The notes: generated by a model not told the origin, from the letters alone. A stretch of 64,000 nt of DNA from Enterobacter ludwigii (GCA_900068845.1 CEFQ01000008.1:517358-581357), one strand, 5' to 3'. Positions 50,264-59,218 are shown, counted from the first letter of the stretch. Numbers and translations are program-made.

Positions 50264-52336
50264 ATGACAAGTAAGCCTTCAGAAATTACAGCAGGTTCGG
50301 GACAAGTACTTGGCGCTAACTTTGATGGCGAAGGCGTGAATTTTGCGCTGTTTTCCGCCTGCGCTGAGCGTGTGGAGTTGTGTTTGTATGATGAGAGCGG
50401 CGAAAATGAAATAGCCCGCTTCGATCTGCCAGAGTATACCCACGAAGTGTGGCACGGATATATTCCCGGTTTGCAGCCCGGCGCACTCTATGGTTATCGC
50501 GTGCATGGCCCTTACGAGCCGGAAAATGGACATCGCTTTAACCCTAATAAACTGTTGCTGGATCCGTACGCGCGCGAGCTCGCGGGCGAACTCCATTGGG
50601 ATGAGTCGCACTTCGCGTACGATCTCCTGCATGAAGATAAAGATTTAAGTTTCGATACCCGCGATAGCGCACCGTTTACCCCGAAATGTCGGGTGATCGA
50701 TCCCAACGAGTTTGACTGGCAAGATGCCAATCGTCCGAATATTCCGTGGTCGAAAACCGTGATTTATGAAGCCCACGTCAAAGGTTTCAGCCAGCTTAAT
50801 CCGGCGGTGCCGGCTGAAATGCGCGGCACTTACGACGGTTTAAGCAATCAGGCTTCAATCGATTACATTAAAAGTTTGGGTGTGACGACGGTTGAACTGC
50901 TGCCAGTGCATGGCTTCCCGGACGATCAACATCTGCTCGATCGTGGTTTGAAAAACTTCTGGGGCTATAACACGCTGGCCTTCTTCGCACCGGCAACGCG
51001 CTACTTTGGCCCGCGCGGCATTCAGGGCTTCCGCGATATGGTGCGCGCCTTCCACGATGCCGGCCTCGAAGTGATTCTGGATGTGGTCTACAACCACACC
51101 GCCGAAGGCAATGAACTCGGTCCAACCTTGTCGTTTAAGGGCATTGATAACTACTCCTACTACCGCACGCTGCCGGATCAGCATCGTTACTACATCAACG
51201 ATACCGGCACCGGCAACACCGTTAACACCTCACATCCGCGCGTACTGCAGATGATTCTGGACTCGCTGCGCTATTGGGCCGAATCAATGCACGTTGATGG
51301 CTTCCGTTTCGATCTCGGCACCGTGCTGGGCCGCGAGCCAGAAGGCTTTGACGAACGTAGTGGCTTCTTCGATGCCATCATGCAGGATCCAGTGCTGTCC
51401 AAACTGAAGCTGATTGGTGAACCCTGGGATATCGGACCGGGCGGCTATCAGGTCGGTGGCTTCCCGCCGGGCTGGGCGGAGTGGAACGACAAGTATCGTG
51501 ATACGGTGCGCGAATACTGGAAAGGTGACATGGTCACCAATGATTTTGCCGCCCGCTTGCTGGGTTCCGGCGATCTCTACGATCAGCGCGGTCGTCGTCC
51601 GTGGTCCAGCATCAACTTCCTTACCGCACATGATGGCTTCACGTTGAACGATTTGGTTTCGTATAACGAGAAACACAACGAAGCCAACGGTGAAGACAAT
51701 AACGACGGCCACAACGATAACCGTTCGTACAATTACGGCGCCGAAGGCCCGACGGACGATGAAGGCATCAACGCCGTGCGTGAGCGGCAGAAACGCAACT
51801 TCCTCGCCACGCTGCTGTTCTCGCACGGTACGCCGATGTTACTGGCAGGCGATGAGTTTGGGCGTAGCCAACTCGGTAACAATAACGGCTACTGTCAGGA
51901 CAGCGAGATTTCCTGGCTGCATTGGGAAAACCTGCCGCCCTCCGCCGATGCGCTGCGTGATTTCACGCGCCAGGTATTGGCGTTGAGAGCCGCGCAACCG
52001 TTATTGCGCCGCGAAAGCTGGCGCGATGGGATGGATATCAAATGGTTCAACGCGGGTGGCGGCTTCCAGCAGGACGATCAATGGGATGATGGCACCACGC
52101 TTGGGGTTTATCTCGGCCGCCCGGATCTGCAACCGGAAGAAGGCATCTGGCATGACGTGCTGATGCTGTTTAACCCGTACGAAGGCAACGTGCCGTTCCG
52201 CATCCCGCAGTTTGGCGAAGGCGGTTGGGTGCTGGAGCTCTCCACGTCTGACGGCGTTGAAAAGGGATTAGTGATTACCAAAGAGAAGGATTTCGAACTG
52301 GAAGGCCGCAGCATGGCACTGTTCCGTAGACCGTAA
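50264..52336 (+). CDS. glgX: Glycogen debranching enzyme (TreX/GlgX-type isoamylase)
   Basis: The start is the ATG at 50264, with TGGAGAATA upstream; an in-frame TTG just before it is unlikely. The 690-residue GH13_11 enzyme has a CBM48 (GVNFALFSACAERVELCLYDE) and region I (VILDVVYNHTAEGNELGPTLSFKG). HVDGFRFDLGTVLG carries the nucleophile Asp, LIGEPWDIGPGGYQVGGFPPGW the acid Glu, and LTAHDGFTLNDLVSYN region IV. It removes alpha-1,6 branches from glycogen, supplying linear maltodextrin to TreY. Its place in the tre operon, not a glg operon, shows that trehalose synthesis is its main job here. Confidence 0.94.
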   Translation: MTSKPSEITAGSGQVLGANFDGEGVNFALFSACAERVELCLYDESGENEIARFDLPEYTHEVWHGYIPGLQPGALYGYRVHGPYEPENGHRFNPNKLLLDPYARELAGELHWDESHFAYDLLHEDKDLSFDTRDSAPFTPKCRVIDPNEFDWQDANRPNIPWSKTVIYEAHVKGFSQLNPAVPAEMRGTYDGLSNQASIDYIKSLGVTTVELLPVHGFPDDQHLLDRGLKNFWGYNTLAFFAPATRYFGPRGIQGFRDMVRAFHDAGLEVILDVVYNHTAEGNELGPTLSFKGIDNYSYYRTLPDQHRYYINDTGTGNTVNTSHPRVLQMILDSLRYWAESMHVDGFRFDLGTVLGREPEGFDERSGFFDAIMQDPVLSKLKLIGEPWDIGPGGYQVGGFPPGWAEWNDKYRDTVREYWKGDMVTNDFAARLLGSGDLYDQRGRRPWSSINFLTAHDGFTLNDLVSYNEKHNEANGEDNNDGHNDNRSYNYGAEGPTDDEGINAVRERQKRNFLATLLFSHGTPMLLAGDEFGRSQLGNNNGYCQDSEISWLHWENLPPSADALRDFTRQVLALRAAQPLLRRESWRDGMDIKWFNAGGGFQQDDQWDDGTTLGVYLGRPDLQPEEGIWHDVLMLFNPYEGNVPFRIPQFGEGGWVLELSTSDGVEKGLVITKEKDFELEGRSMALFRRP

Positions 52337-52359
52337 CTATTCCTTTTTGTGATACGCCC

Positions 52360-52416
52360 TAAATTGCGCCGCTACAGAGTGAGTATAGGTATCTGTAGCG
52401 GCGCGATTTATCGCGC
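52360..52416. repeat. Family A half-repeats in outward order
   Basis: The right arm TAAATTGCGCCGCTAC (52360-52375) precedes the left arm GTAGCGGCGCGATTTATCGC (52395 on), so the arms are reversed relative to the usual element but still form an inverted repeat. It lies in the 239-bp gap between glgX and the chemoreceptor. Confidence 0.8.
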
Positions 52417-52575
52417 TCTGTTGAAATTCCCTCCGCATACGCAATGTCTCCGCAACGTGATGTGTAACCGCTGATAAAAATAAATTAACTAAAAACCCTC
52501 ATCTGCCGATGTTTATTCATCTGCCCTGCTGCATGTGTTTTTCTGTGGAGCGTTTTTTAGATCAAGGATAATAAG

Positions 52576-54219
52576 ATGACTATCTCGCAACGTCTGTTCG
52601 CTACTTTTTCTATTCTGTTTGGTGCCATCATCCTGCAAGCCGTGCTGGCTATTTATTTGCTTTCGGGCTTTCAGGATCGCTTTGAATATGTGCAGGCCAA
52701 TGCGATTCCCTCGATCAAAGATCTCGGCAAAATGATCGATGAAAGTAATGAACTGGCTTTGACACTGTATAAGCACAAAAGCCAAACTGACGACAGTAAA
52801 ATGCCCGCCGTTGAGAGTGCAATCCAAAAAAAATTAGCGGAGTTGAAGTCGCAGACGGATTACTACATGGCGCACGATATCTCAAGCGATGAGGATAAGC
52901 GCTTAACAGACGTTGCTTATGCCAATATTGAGCACGTTAACGCGACGCTTCCGGCCTTTTTAGCCGCTTCGCAAGCGCATCAAAACGATCTCAGCATGGA
53001 TTTGATTGACGGTCCCAACGGCATCGGTGCTGCAATACGTCAGCTGATTGCTGATTATCAGAAGCAACTGGCGCTCAATATTGCTATTGGCGAAGAGCTG
53101 CGCGTCACAAACCGCAGCACCTTCCACAGCGTTCTGTGGACAACCATCGTGGGCGTGATTGCGACGGTAGTGATCTTTGGTGTGCTGTCGCTGTTCACCG
53201 TACTCCGTATTCGTCGTAGTTTGTCTGCGGCAGGCAAAGTGATGATGGATGCCAGCGAAAACCTTGATCTGACATTGAAGGCGGATGAAAGTCGCCGCGA
53301 TGAAGTCGGCAACATGGCGCATTCGTTCAATATCTTGATGGTGCGCGTTGCCGAAGCGTTATCTTCGGTGCGCCAGGCTTCGCAATCAGTGAGCAGCGCA
53401 TCAGTGCAGATTTCAGCGGGTAACGAAGATCTCTCTTCTCGCACCGAGCAGCAGGCGGCATCGCTGGAAGAAACGGCCGCCAGTATGACCGAATTAAGTG
53501 AAACCGTGCGTCAAACCGCCGAGAACACGCATCAAGCCAGCCAACTCGCCGCTAATGCCAGTACATTGTCAGAGAAGAGTGGCTCTTCACTTACCACCAT
53601 GCTTTCAACCATGGACAGCATTCGTGGCAGCTCACGCAAAGTAACGGAGATTGTCTCTATTATTGAAGGCATCGCTTTTCAGACCAATATTCTGGCCCTG
53701 AACGCCGCGGTAGAAGCCGCGCGCGCGGGTGAACACGGTAAAGGTTTTGCGGTGGTGGCGGGTGAAGTGCGTAATTTATCGCAGCGTTCAACCACCGCCG
53801 CGCGCGAAATTAAGATGCTGATTGAAGAGTCACATCGTCTAACGGAAGCGGGTGCGGCTCAGGCCAGCGATGTTGGCCGTAACATGAACGTCATGAACGA
53901 TGCCATTCATCAAGTTAGTCAGCTAGTGAGCGAAATCGCCGCTGCCGCCGTTGAACAGAGCCAGGGCATTCTGCAGGTTCAGCAAGCGGTAAATCAAATG
54001 GACGATGTCACGCAGCAGAACGCCGCGCTGGTGGAAGAAGCGTCAGCCGCTTCCCAGTCACTGCAGGAACAAGCCGGGAATCTTGATCATTTGGTGGGCA
54101 AATTTCGTGTTGCTGCAGCGGTAGAAATTCGTCAATCGCAGGCGGTGGTGCGTTCGCCATCGCTGGTCAAGCCATCGCGCGTTGCGGTAGTGAATGACGC
54201 GGATTGGCAAAGTTTTTAA
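52576..54219 (+). CDS. Methyl-accepting chemotaxis protein
   Basis: A 547-residue transmembrane chemoreceptor. TM1 is about residues 7-30. A periplasmic four-helix-bundle-type sensor of about 150 residues follows, then TM2 near 185-210 (LWTTIVGVIATVVIFGVLSLF), HAMP to about 263, and the cytoplasmic signalling coiled coil. The hairpin tip is highly conserved: AFQTNILALNAAVEAARAGEHGKGFAVVAGEVRNLSQRS. Methylation-type Gln/Glu pairs lie at EQQAASLEETAASM. The C-terminus ends DWQSF, resembling the NWETF pentapeptide that recruits CheR/CheB. The ligand is unknown. The small sensor lacks an obvious Tsr/Tar serine/aspartate Arg motif. Confidence 0.93.
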   Translation: MTISQRLFATFSILFGAIILQAVLAIYLLSGFQDRFEYVQANAIPSIKDLGKMIDESNELALTLYKHKSQTDDSKMPAVESAIQKKLAELKSQTDYYMAHDISSDEDKRLTDVAYANIEHVNATLPAFLAASQAHQNDLSMDLIDGPNGIGAAIRQLIADYQKQLALNIAIGEELRVTNRSTFHSVLWTTIVGVIATVVIFGVLSLFTVLRIRRSLSAAGKVMMDASENLDLTLKADESRRDEVGNMAHSFNILMVRVAEALSSVRQASQSVSSASVQISAGNEDLSSRTEQQAASLEETAASMTELSETVRQTAENTHQASQLAANASTLSEKSGSSLTTMLSTMDSIRGSSRKVTEIVSIIEGIAFQTNILALNAAVEAARAGEHGKGFAVVAGEVRNLSQRSTTAAREIKMLIEESHRLTEAGAAQASDVGRNMNVMNDAIHQVSQLVSEIAAAAVEQSQGILQVQQAVNQMDDVTQQNAALVEEASAASQSLQEQAGNLDHLVGKFRVAAAVEIRQSQAVVRSPSLVKPSRVAVVNDADWQSF

Positions 54220-54229
54220 GCTGTGATTC

Positions 54230-54254
54230 GCAGGTGCGTCAAACGCGCACCTGC
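54230..54254. repeat. Inverted repeat after chemoreceptor gene (family C-like)
   Basis: GCAGGTGCG-TCAAACG-CGCACCTGC begins 10 bp after the chemoreceptor stop, between convergent genes. The GGTGCG/CGCACC arms relate it to family C. It may serve as a terminator. Confidence 0.7.
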
Positions 54255-54275
54255 ATTATCCAGGCTTTGAAAATT

Positions 54276-54758
54276 TCACATCTTGAGCATTTTCACCGTG
54301 GCTTCCACGTCTATCTCATCTGCCGAAAAGATTAAGGTTGTACCCTGAAAAGTGGTGATCGCCAGTTTTTTTAACGAGCGCATTTCATCAGGTTTAACAT
54401 CTTTTTTCGGCTTAATACTGTTCATCAATAAACCCACAGACAACACCGGATTTTCCTTATCGATGCGGGTCTCGACAGGCACTTCTTCGCTGTAGACCAC
54501 GAAGTTTTTGATCGCCGTAAGTTTGAGGCGCTCGCCTGCGATATAGATGTATTTGCTTTCGGGTGACACTTTTACAGCATAAGCTGATAAACCCTTGTTA
54601 TTGGTGGTGGGTTCAAAAGTGACCGCTGCATCTTTTTTAATTAACTCTGGGTTAGCGACCTTAATCACATGAAAATAGCGGTTATCGCCATTTTCATCTT
54701 TGATAAATCCAAAACCTTTGTCCTGAAACCAGGTCGTGATCGTTCCGTTCATCGCCAT
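54276..54758 (-). CDS. Cold-shock-domain protein with C-terminal extension
   Basis: In this 160-residue protein the first 70 residues are a cold-shock domain: GTITTWFQDKGFGFIKDENGDNRYFHVIKV carries RNP1-like KGFGFI and an RNP2-like YFHV motif. The remaining 90 residues (KLTAIKNFVVYSEEVPVETRID...SLKKLAITTFQGTTLIFSADEIDVEA) match no family I know and look like a small alpha/beta domain. It probably binds single-stranded RNA or DNA. AGGTAGGCGG precedes the ATG, and a second ATG lies two codons later. It is a separate unit between the chemoreceptor and a pseudouridine synthase on the opposite strand. Confidence 0.78.
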   Translation of the reverse strand: MAMNGTITTWFQDKGFGFIKDENGDNRYFHVIKVANPELIKKDAAVTFEPTTNNKGLSAYAVKVSPESKYIYIAGERLKLTAIKNFVVYSEEVPVETRIDKENPVLSVGLLMNSIKPKKDVKPDEMRSLKKLAITTFQGTTLIFSADEIDVEATVKMLKM

Positions 54759-54948
54759 TGCCGCCTACCTAATCGTTATCTACTCAGTTTTTTCAGCGCG
54801 CAGTGTAAAGCACATTGCCTGCGCAGACCACGTCTTTGGTTTAAGTCTGGACGATAAATTTCGGCTCGGCGAATGGATAATTGGTCAGATTCGCCAGTGA
54901 GTGAAAATTTCGCTATTATCCGCGCCCACACTCTAGCCGGGCAGCCTG

Positions 54949-55647
54949 ATGACGACGATTATCGATACCTTTATTGCCCCGCCATGCGCTAAAGAGATAG
55001 AGATTCTCTCTCACGATGATCATCTGGCGGTGATCAATAAACCCGCTGGGCTGCTCAGCCTGTCGGGGAAAAATCCGTTAAATTTCGATTCTGTGCATCA
55101 TCGGCTGGTTAAGCAGTTCCCCGGCTGCACGCTGGTGCATCGCCTGGATTTCGGGACATCAGGATTGATGGTGATTGCCCGTAATAAGGCTATTAATGCT
55201 GCACTTTGCCAACAGTTCAGCCAGCGTAGCGTGACCAAGATTTACAGCGCGCTACTGTGTGGGCATTTGGAAGACGATGAAGGTGTGATTGATGCAGCGA
55301 TTGCCAAAGATCCGGCACGCTTCCCACGCATGTCAATCTGCCCCATCAATGGCAAGCCAGCGCGCTCACGCTATCGGGTAATTGAACGTATAGATCAATT
55401 GCTGGCAGACGGAACAATATTGCCATTAACGCGAGTGCAACTTACGCCAGAAACCGGACGCACTCACCAGCTGCGCATACATTGTCAGCTGTTAGGTCAT
55501 CCTATTTTAGGTTGCGATCTGTATGGTGGACTTGTGTTAGCAGGCACCGAACAGACGCCTCGTCTGATGTTACATGCCAGTGAGTTGCATTTTGTGCATC
55601 CCATTAGCGGGGAATGCATTGCTGCCCGGCATGCCAGCCCGTTCTGA
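54949..55647 (+). CDS. RluA-family RNA pseudouridine synthase
   Basis: A 232-residue pseudouridine synthase of the RluA/RluC/RluD/TruC family. Motif I is DDHLAVINKPAGLLS, and the catalytic motif II is VHRLDFGTSGLMV with the essential Asp. Motif III lies near LTPETGRTHQLRIHCQLLGHPILGC. There is no N-terminal S4 domain, so it resembles RluA or TruC rather than RluC/D. It isomerises uridines in rRNA or tRNA; the target position is not predictable here. It is convergent with yaiL. Confidence 0.9.
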   Translation: MTTIIDTFIAPPCAKEIEILSHDDHLAVINKPAGLLSLSGKNPLNFDSVHHRLVKQFPGCTLVHRLDFGTSGLMVIARNKAINAALCQQFSQRSVTKIYSALLCGHLEDDEGVIDAAIAKDPARFPRMSICPINGKPARSRYRVIERIDQLLADGTILPLTRVQLTPETGRTHQLRIHCQLLGHPILGCDLYGGLVLAGTEQTPRLMLHASELHFVHPISGECIAARHASPF

Positions 55648-55694
55648 AGACATGCTATTGCCGCCGAACGGGCGTCCGGCGTTTAAATCATGTA

Positions 55695-56234
55695 TTACCA
55701 CATCAAATCATCAGGCACTTTAAAATCAGCGTACGGATCTTCTTCGTCCTGCTCTTCCTGACTCAGTGCGCTATTCAGCACAATACTGTTCGCATCGCGC
55801 TGCGCAATTTTATCCGCCACGCTAGCGGGAATAATCGCGTACTGGCTCTCCCCATTGCTATCCACGGCTAATCGCGCAATGGCGAGACGACCGCTAATCA
55901 GCTGGGCCTGAGTGATCTTATCCACCATCATTTTTTTGATTAAATTATTGTCGGTGAAATTAAAACCAATATTGCCTTTCGAAATATCAAATTTGTTCAT
56001 TTCGATAAGCTGCTTAACCTGGGCTTTATGCTCTTTAGATAAGGTCGCTTGCTTTTGCTGTTCACTCAGTTGTTTATCGCGCTCAAGCTGGGCTTTTTTG
56101 TTCTCTTCTACCGCCTCTCTTGCTTCACGAGCCTGAACGCGTGATTTTTTAGCCGTTCTCTGGACTTTGTCCATTTTTTTGCTGCTGACCAATCCCGCTT
56201 TCAGCATCTGTTCTTGTAAGGTGAGCTTTGTCAT
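55695..56234 (-). CDS. yaiL: DUF2058 family protein YaiL
   Basis: This 179-residue protein matches E. coli YaiL (DUF2058). It starts MTKLTLQEQMLKAGLVSSKK and contains a long basic coiled coil (AKKSRVQAREAREAVEENKKAQLERDKQ) to about residue 70. A small folded domain follows (FNFTDNNLIKKMMVDKITQAQLISGRLAIARL), ending in the acidic tail EEQDEEDPYADFKVPDDLMW. It has been described as nucleoprotein/polynucleotide-associated; its biochemical role is unsettled. It is a monocistronic, core enterobacterial gene. Confidence 0.92.
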   Translation of the reverse strand: MTKLTLQEQMLKAGLVSSKKMDKVQRTAKKSRVQAREAREAVEENKKAQLERDKQLSEQQKQATLSKEHKAQVKQLIEMNKFDISKGNIGFNFTDNNLIKKMMVDKITQAQLISGRLAIARLAVDSNGESQYAIIPASVADKIAQRDANSIVLNSALSQEEQDEEDPYADFKVPDDLMW

Positions 56235-56382
56235 TTTGTTTTTAAGTCAGTTGAAAAATTTGGAGGAATTATAGCTGGATTTTTGCCGACTTTACCAGGT
56301 TGAGAAGCCTTATTTCATTGTGGAAAATCAGGCCCGCGCAACATGATCAATTCCGTTATTCATGGTATGTCCTCTTAGATAA

Positions 56383-57513
56383 TTAACGCTGCGCGTGGTG
56401 CACCGGATAATCCGTAAACCCTTCTTCGCCTCCACCATACAGGGTGGCGGCGTTAAGTTGGTTAAATGCCCAGCCATTGGCGATGCGTTCGGGCAGATCA
56501 GGATTGGCGATAAATGGACGACCAAACGCGATAAGATCCGCCAGCTTTTCCTCAATCATTCGGGCACCGCGCTCTGCTGTGTAGCGACCGGCGTAGATGA
56601 TGCGACCACTAAATACCGCGCGGATCTCACGACGGAAGGTTTCCGGTAAATCGGGGGCATTTTCCCAGTCGGCCTCCGCTATAGAGACATAGGCGACACC
56701 CGCCTTTTCCAGGATTTTTACCGCTTCGATATAGGTTTTATGCGGATCTTTCTCCACCAGACCGATATAGACGCGATCCTCATCGGTGCTGGTAAACAAA
56801 GGCGTAAAGCGAACACCCAGACGATCTGCCCCGACCGCCTTACTGATAGCCTGAACAATTTCATTCAGAAAGCGCAGTCGATTTTCAATAGAACCGCCGT
56901 ATTCATCTTTACGCTGGTTTGCATGCTCCGAAATAAACTGATTGACCAGATAACCATTCGCCGCATGGATCTCGACGCCATCAAACCCTGCACGAATGGC
57001 ATTTTTTGCCGCCTGAGCATACATATTCACGAGTTCTTTAATCTCATCACGCGTCAGTTCACGCGGGATTGAAGGTGTCACCAGCGTGCCTTTACCTGGC
57101 GCAGTCTCAATAAACGCCTTTGCTTGTTCAGCCTGGAGCGCTGAAGGCGCAACCGGGGCATGTTCACCGGGTTGAAGTGCAGAATGAGAGACGCGCCCCA
57201 CATGCCAGAGTTGAGCAAAAATAATCCCTCCATCGGCATGGACCGCGCGGGTGACTTTTTTCCAACCCTCAACGTGTTGCTCGGTATAAATTCCCGGTGT
57301 CCAGGCATAACCTTGCCCACGGGGTTCAATCTGCGTGCCTTCAGTGACCATGAAACCTGCACCCGCGCGTTGACGGTAGTATTCGGCCATCAGATCGGTG
57401 GCTACATTACCCGGCTGTGCACTTCGTTGGCGTGTAAGTGGGGGAAATACGATGCGATTTTTCAGGGTGTACGGTCCGAGCGTGGCTGAATCGAACAAGG
57501 CTTTATTATTCAT
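56383..57513 (-). CDS. nemA: Old Yellow Enzyme family alkene reductase (NemA-like)
   Basis: The start is the ATG at 57513 (376 residues; MNNKALFDSATLGPYTLKN), with TGGAAAA upstream; a longer frame to 57633 would run toward the operator. It is an FMN TIM barrel with NRIVFPPLTRQRS, EGTQIEPRGQGYAWTPGIYT, AQLWHVGRVSH and the His/Asn proton-relay pair in VEIHAANGYLVNQF. RFTPLFTS and a C-terminal FGRPFIANPDLPERI follow. NemA-type enzymes reduce N-ethylmaleimide, enones and nitro compounds with NADPH. A TTAGAC-N5-GTCTAA operator lies 126 bp upstream, like those before the DJ-1 gene, so the set is probably induced by electrophiles. It may be a nemA paralogue rather than the orthologue. Confidence 0.85.
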   Translation of the reverse strand: MNNKALFDSATLGPYTLKNRIVFPPLTRQRSAQPGNVATDLMAEYYRQRAGAGFMVTEGTQIEPRGQGYAWTPGIYTEQHVEGWKKVTRAVHADGGIIFAQLWHVGRVSHSALQPGEHAPVAPSALQAEQAKAFIETAPGKGTLVTPSIPRELTRDEIKELVNMYAQAAKNAIRAGFDGVEIHAANGYLVNQFISEHANQRKDEYGGSIENRLRFLNEIVQAISKAVGADRLGVRFTPLFTSTDEDRVYIGLVEKDPHKTYIEAVKILEKAGVAYVSIAEADWENAPDLPETFRREIRAVFSGRIIYAGRYTAERGARMIEEKLADLIAFGRPFIANPDLPERIANGWAFNQLNAATLYGGGEEGFTDYPVHHAQR

Positions 57514-57638
57514 AAGGATTTTCCATAGGTGATCACGATGAGCGGTGGCAGACGAGCGTCCTGCCACCTTCACTCCATCAACGGCATGCTTTAGCGGATA
57601 AATCAGCTGCGCCGTCCTGGCTGTCGAGAACATTTAAA

Positions 57639-57655
57639 TTAGACCAGTCGTCTAA
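57639..57655. promoter_or_regulatory. TetR-type operator, copy 1
   Basis: TTAGACCAGTCGTCTAA has perfect 6-bp arms (TTAGAC/GTCTAA) with a 5-bp centre. It lies between the alpha/beta hydrolase and the Old Yellow Enzyme gene, upstream of the latter. Two more copies occur at 59202 and 59295. Confidence 0.75.
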
Positions 57656-57693
57656 CGGCTGGGTAAGTTAAAATGTGCCTGACGCAGAAACGC

Positions 57694-58449
57694 TTACTGA
57701 GATAAGCTTTTTGCTGCCTTTTCAATGACAGCCGCAATTTTTTCCGGTTGTGATGCGTAAATGGCATGGTTGCCTTTCAGTTCAGTCACGTTGCTGCGCG
57801 CGCGTTTGGCCATAAAGCGCTCCAGTTCAGGATTGATAGCACGATCCTGAGTGGCCACAACCGCCCAGCTTGGCTTCGTTTTCCATGCAGGCGCGCCAGC
57901 TGGCGCAGCGAACGCTGCGACTGCAGGCATCACTTGTGAACGCGCCAGCAAGTCTGTCTCTTTCACCGGCAGATCAGCCGCAAAGTCAGCGTGGAAATTT
58001 TCCGGCTTGATATAAAGGAAGTGATCAGGTGTTTCCGTAATCGACTTGGCGGCAGACGGATATTTCTTCGCTAGGCTCAGTAAAGAGTCACCTTCCTCTG
58101 GTTGAAACGCTGCGATGTAAACCAGGCCCGCAACTGAAGGATCATTTCCTGCATCACTGATAATCATGCCACCGTAACTATGGCCGACCAGCAGGGATTT
58201 GCCCTGTTGTAACGCCAGCACACGTCGCGTGGCTGCGGCATCATCCGCCAGCGATGTTTGCGGCTCCTGAACAATCGACACTTTATAGCCCGCTTTATCC
58301 AGAATACGCGCCACTGGGTTCCATCCTGAGCCATCAACAAACGCCCCGTGTACCAGAACAATGTTTTTTACTGGCTCAGCCAGTGATGATTGTGCATAGA
58401 CTGACATCACCAGGCTTAATGCCGCAGCAGTAATTGATTTTTTAAACAT
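57694..58449 (-). CDS. Exported alpha/beta hydrolase
   Basis: This 251-residue hydrolase has a signal peptide (MFKKSITAAALSLVMSVYAQSS..., cleavage near SLA/EP). NIVLVHGAFVDGSGW provides the oxyanion region and GHSYGG the nucleophile elbow with Ser91. The triad is completed by Asp in VATQDRAINPE and His in KGNHAIYAS. It belongs to the salicylate-esterase/MekB-like group of small serine esterases. The predicted location is periplasmic. It lies 35 bp after the DJ-1 gene on the same strand and is probably cotranscribed with it, as part of the operator-controlled detoxification set. Confidence 0.85.
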   Translation of the reverse strand: MFKKSITAAALSLVMSVYAQSSLAEPVKNIVLVHGAFVDGSGWNPVARILDKAGYKVSIVQEPQTSLADDAAATRRVLALQQGKSLLVGHSYGGMIISDAGNDPSVAGLVYIAAFQPEEGDSLLSLAKKYPSAAKSITETPDHFLYIKPENFHADFAADLPVKETDLLARSQVMPAVAAFAAPAGAPAWKTKPSWAVVATQDRAINPELERFMAKRARSNVTELKGNHAIYASQPEKIAAVIEKAAKSLSQ

Positions 58450-58484
58450 GATTAATTGCCTTAAATTTTTGATTAACGTGCTAA

Positions 58485-59165
58485 TTATGCATTGAGCTGG
58501 GTAATCAGCTCTGCCGCCGTCGCTGCTGAGGACGTTGGGTTTTGTCCGGTAATCAGCAGACCATCGCTGACCACATACGAACTCCAGTCCGCACCCTTGG
58601 AATAAATTCCGCCTTTGGCAATCAGTTCATCTTCCACCAGGAAAGGCACTATCTGCGTCAGACCTACCGCTTCCTCTTCGCTATTGGTAAAACCGGTGAC
58701 CTTACGGCCTTCAACCAGAGGTTTTCCTGCGGGTGTTTTCACATGCCGCAGCACGCCAGGCGCATGACAAACGAGAGCGACATGCTTGGTGGCCGCGAGG
58801 AATGCTTCGATAAGTGCAATGGAGTTTTTGTCTTCGGCAAGATCCCACAGCGGGCCGTGGCCACCCGGATAAAACAAGGCGTCATAGTCAGCTTGTGAAA
58901 CGGTATCGAGACGAACCGTCGCTGCGAGTTGCGCAGTTGCTTCAGCGTCGGCCTCAAAGCGGTGAGTCTGCTCTGTCTGAAAGTCCGGTTCATTACTTTT
59001 TGGGTCTAAAGGCGGGTTACCGCCCTTCGGTGAGGCTAACGTAATCTCAGCGCCGGCCTCTTTAAATGCGTAGTAAGGGGCGGCTAGCTCTTCCAGCCAA
59101 AAGCCGGTTTTACGGCCAGTGTCACCCAGTGTGTCGTGTGAGGTTAAAACCATAAGAATCTTCAT
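58485..59165 (-). CDS. DJ-1/PfpI superfamily (Hsp31-like) type 1 glutamine amidotransferase domain protein
   Basis: In this 226-residue protein the nucleophile is Cys133 in LVCHAPGVL, with Glu25/26 (FWLEEL) in the acidic position and FYPGGHGPLWDL forming the oxyanion region. VVSDGLLITGQNPTSS near the end is typical of the Hsp31-like/HchA-type glyoxalase III branch. Such proteins remove methylglyoxal or protect against electrophiles. A TetR-type operator lies 37 bp upstream of the ATG and a second 130 bp upstream. It heads the minus-strand group with the alpha/beta hydrolase. Confidence 0.88.
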   Translation of the reverse strand: MKILMVLTSHDTLGDTGRKTGFWLEELAAPYYAFKEAGAEITLASPKGGNPPLDPKSNEPDFQTEQTHRFEADAEATAQLAATVRLDTVSQADYDALFYPGGHGPLWDLAEDKNSIALIEAFLAATKHVALVCHAPGVLRHVKTPAGKPLVEGRKVTGFTNSEEEAVGLTQIVPFLVEDELIAKGGIYSKGADWSSYVVSDGLLITGQNPTSSAATAAELITQLNA

Positions 59166-59201
59166 TATTCATCTCCTGCGTCATAGAGTAGAAAATATTT
59201 A

Positions 59202-59218
59202 TTAGACCGGTCGTCTAT
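59202..59218. promoter_or_regulatory. TetR-type operator, copy 2
   Basis: TTAGACCGGTCGTCTAT is the same inverted repeat (TAGAC-N5-GTCTA), 37 bp upstream of the DJ-1-family start, where it would overlap its promoter. Confidence 0.75.
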
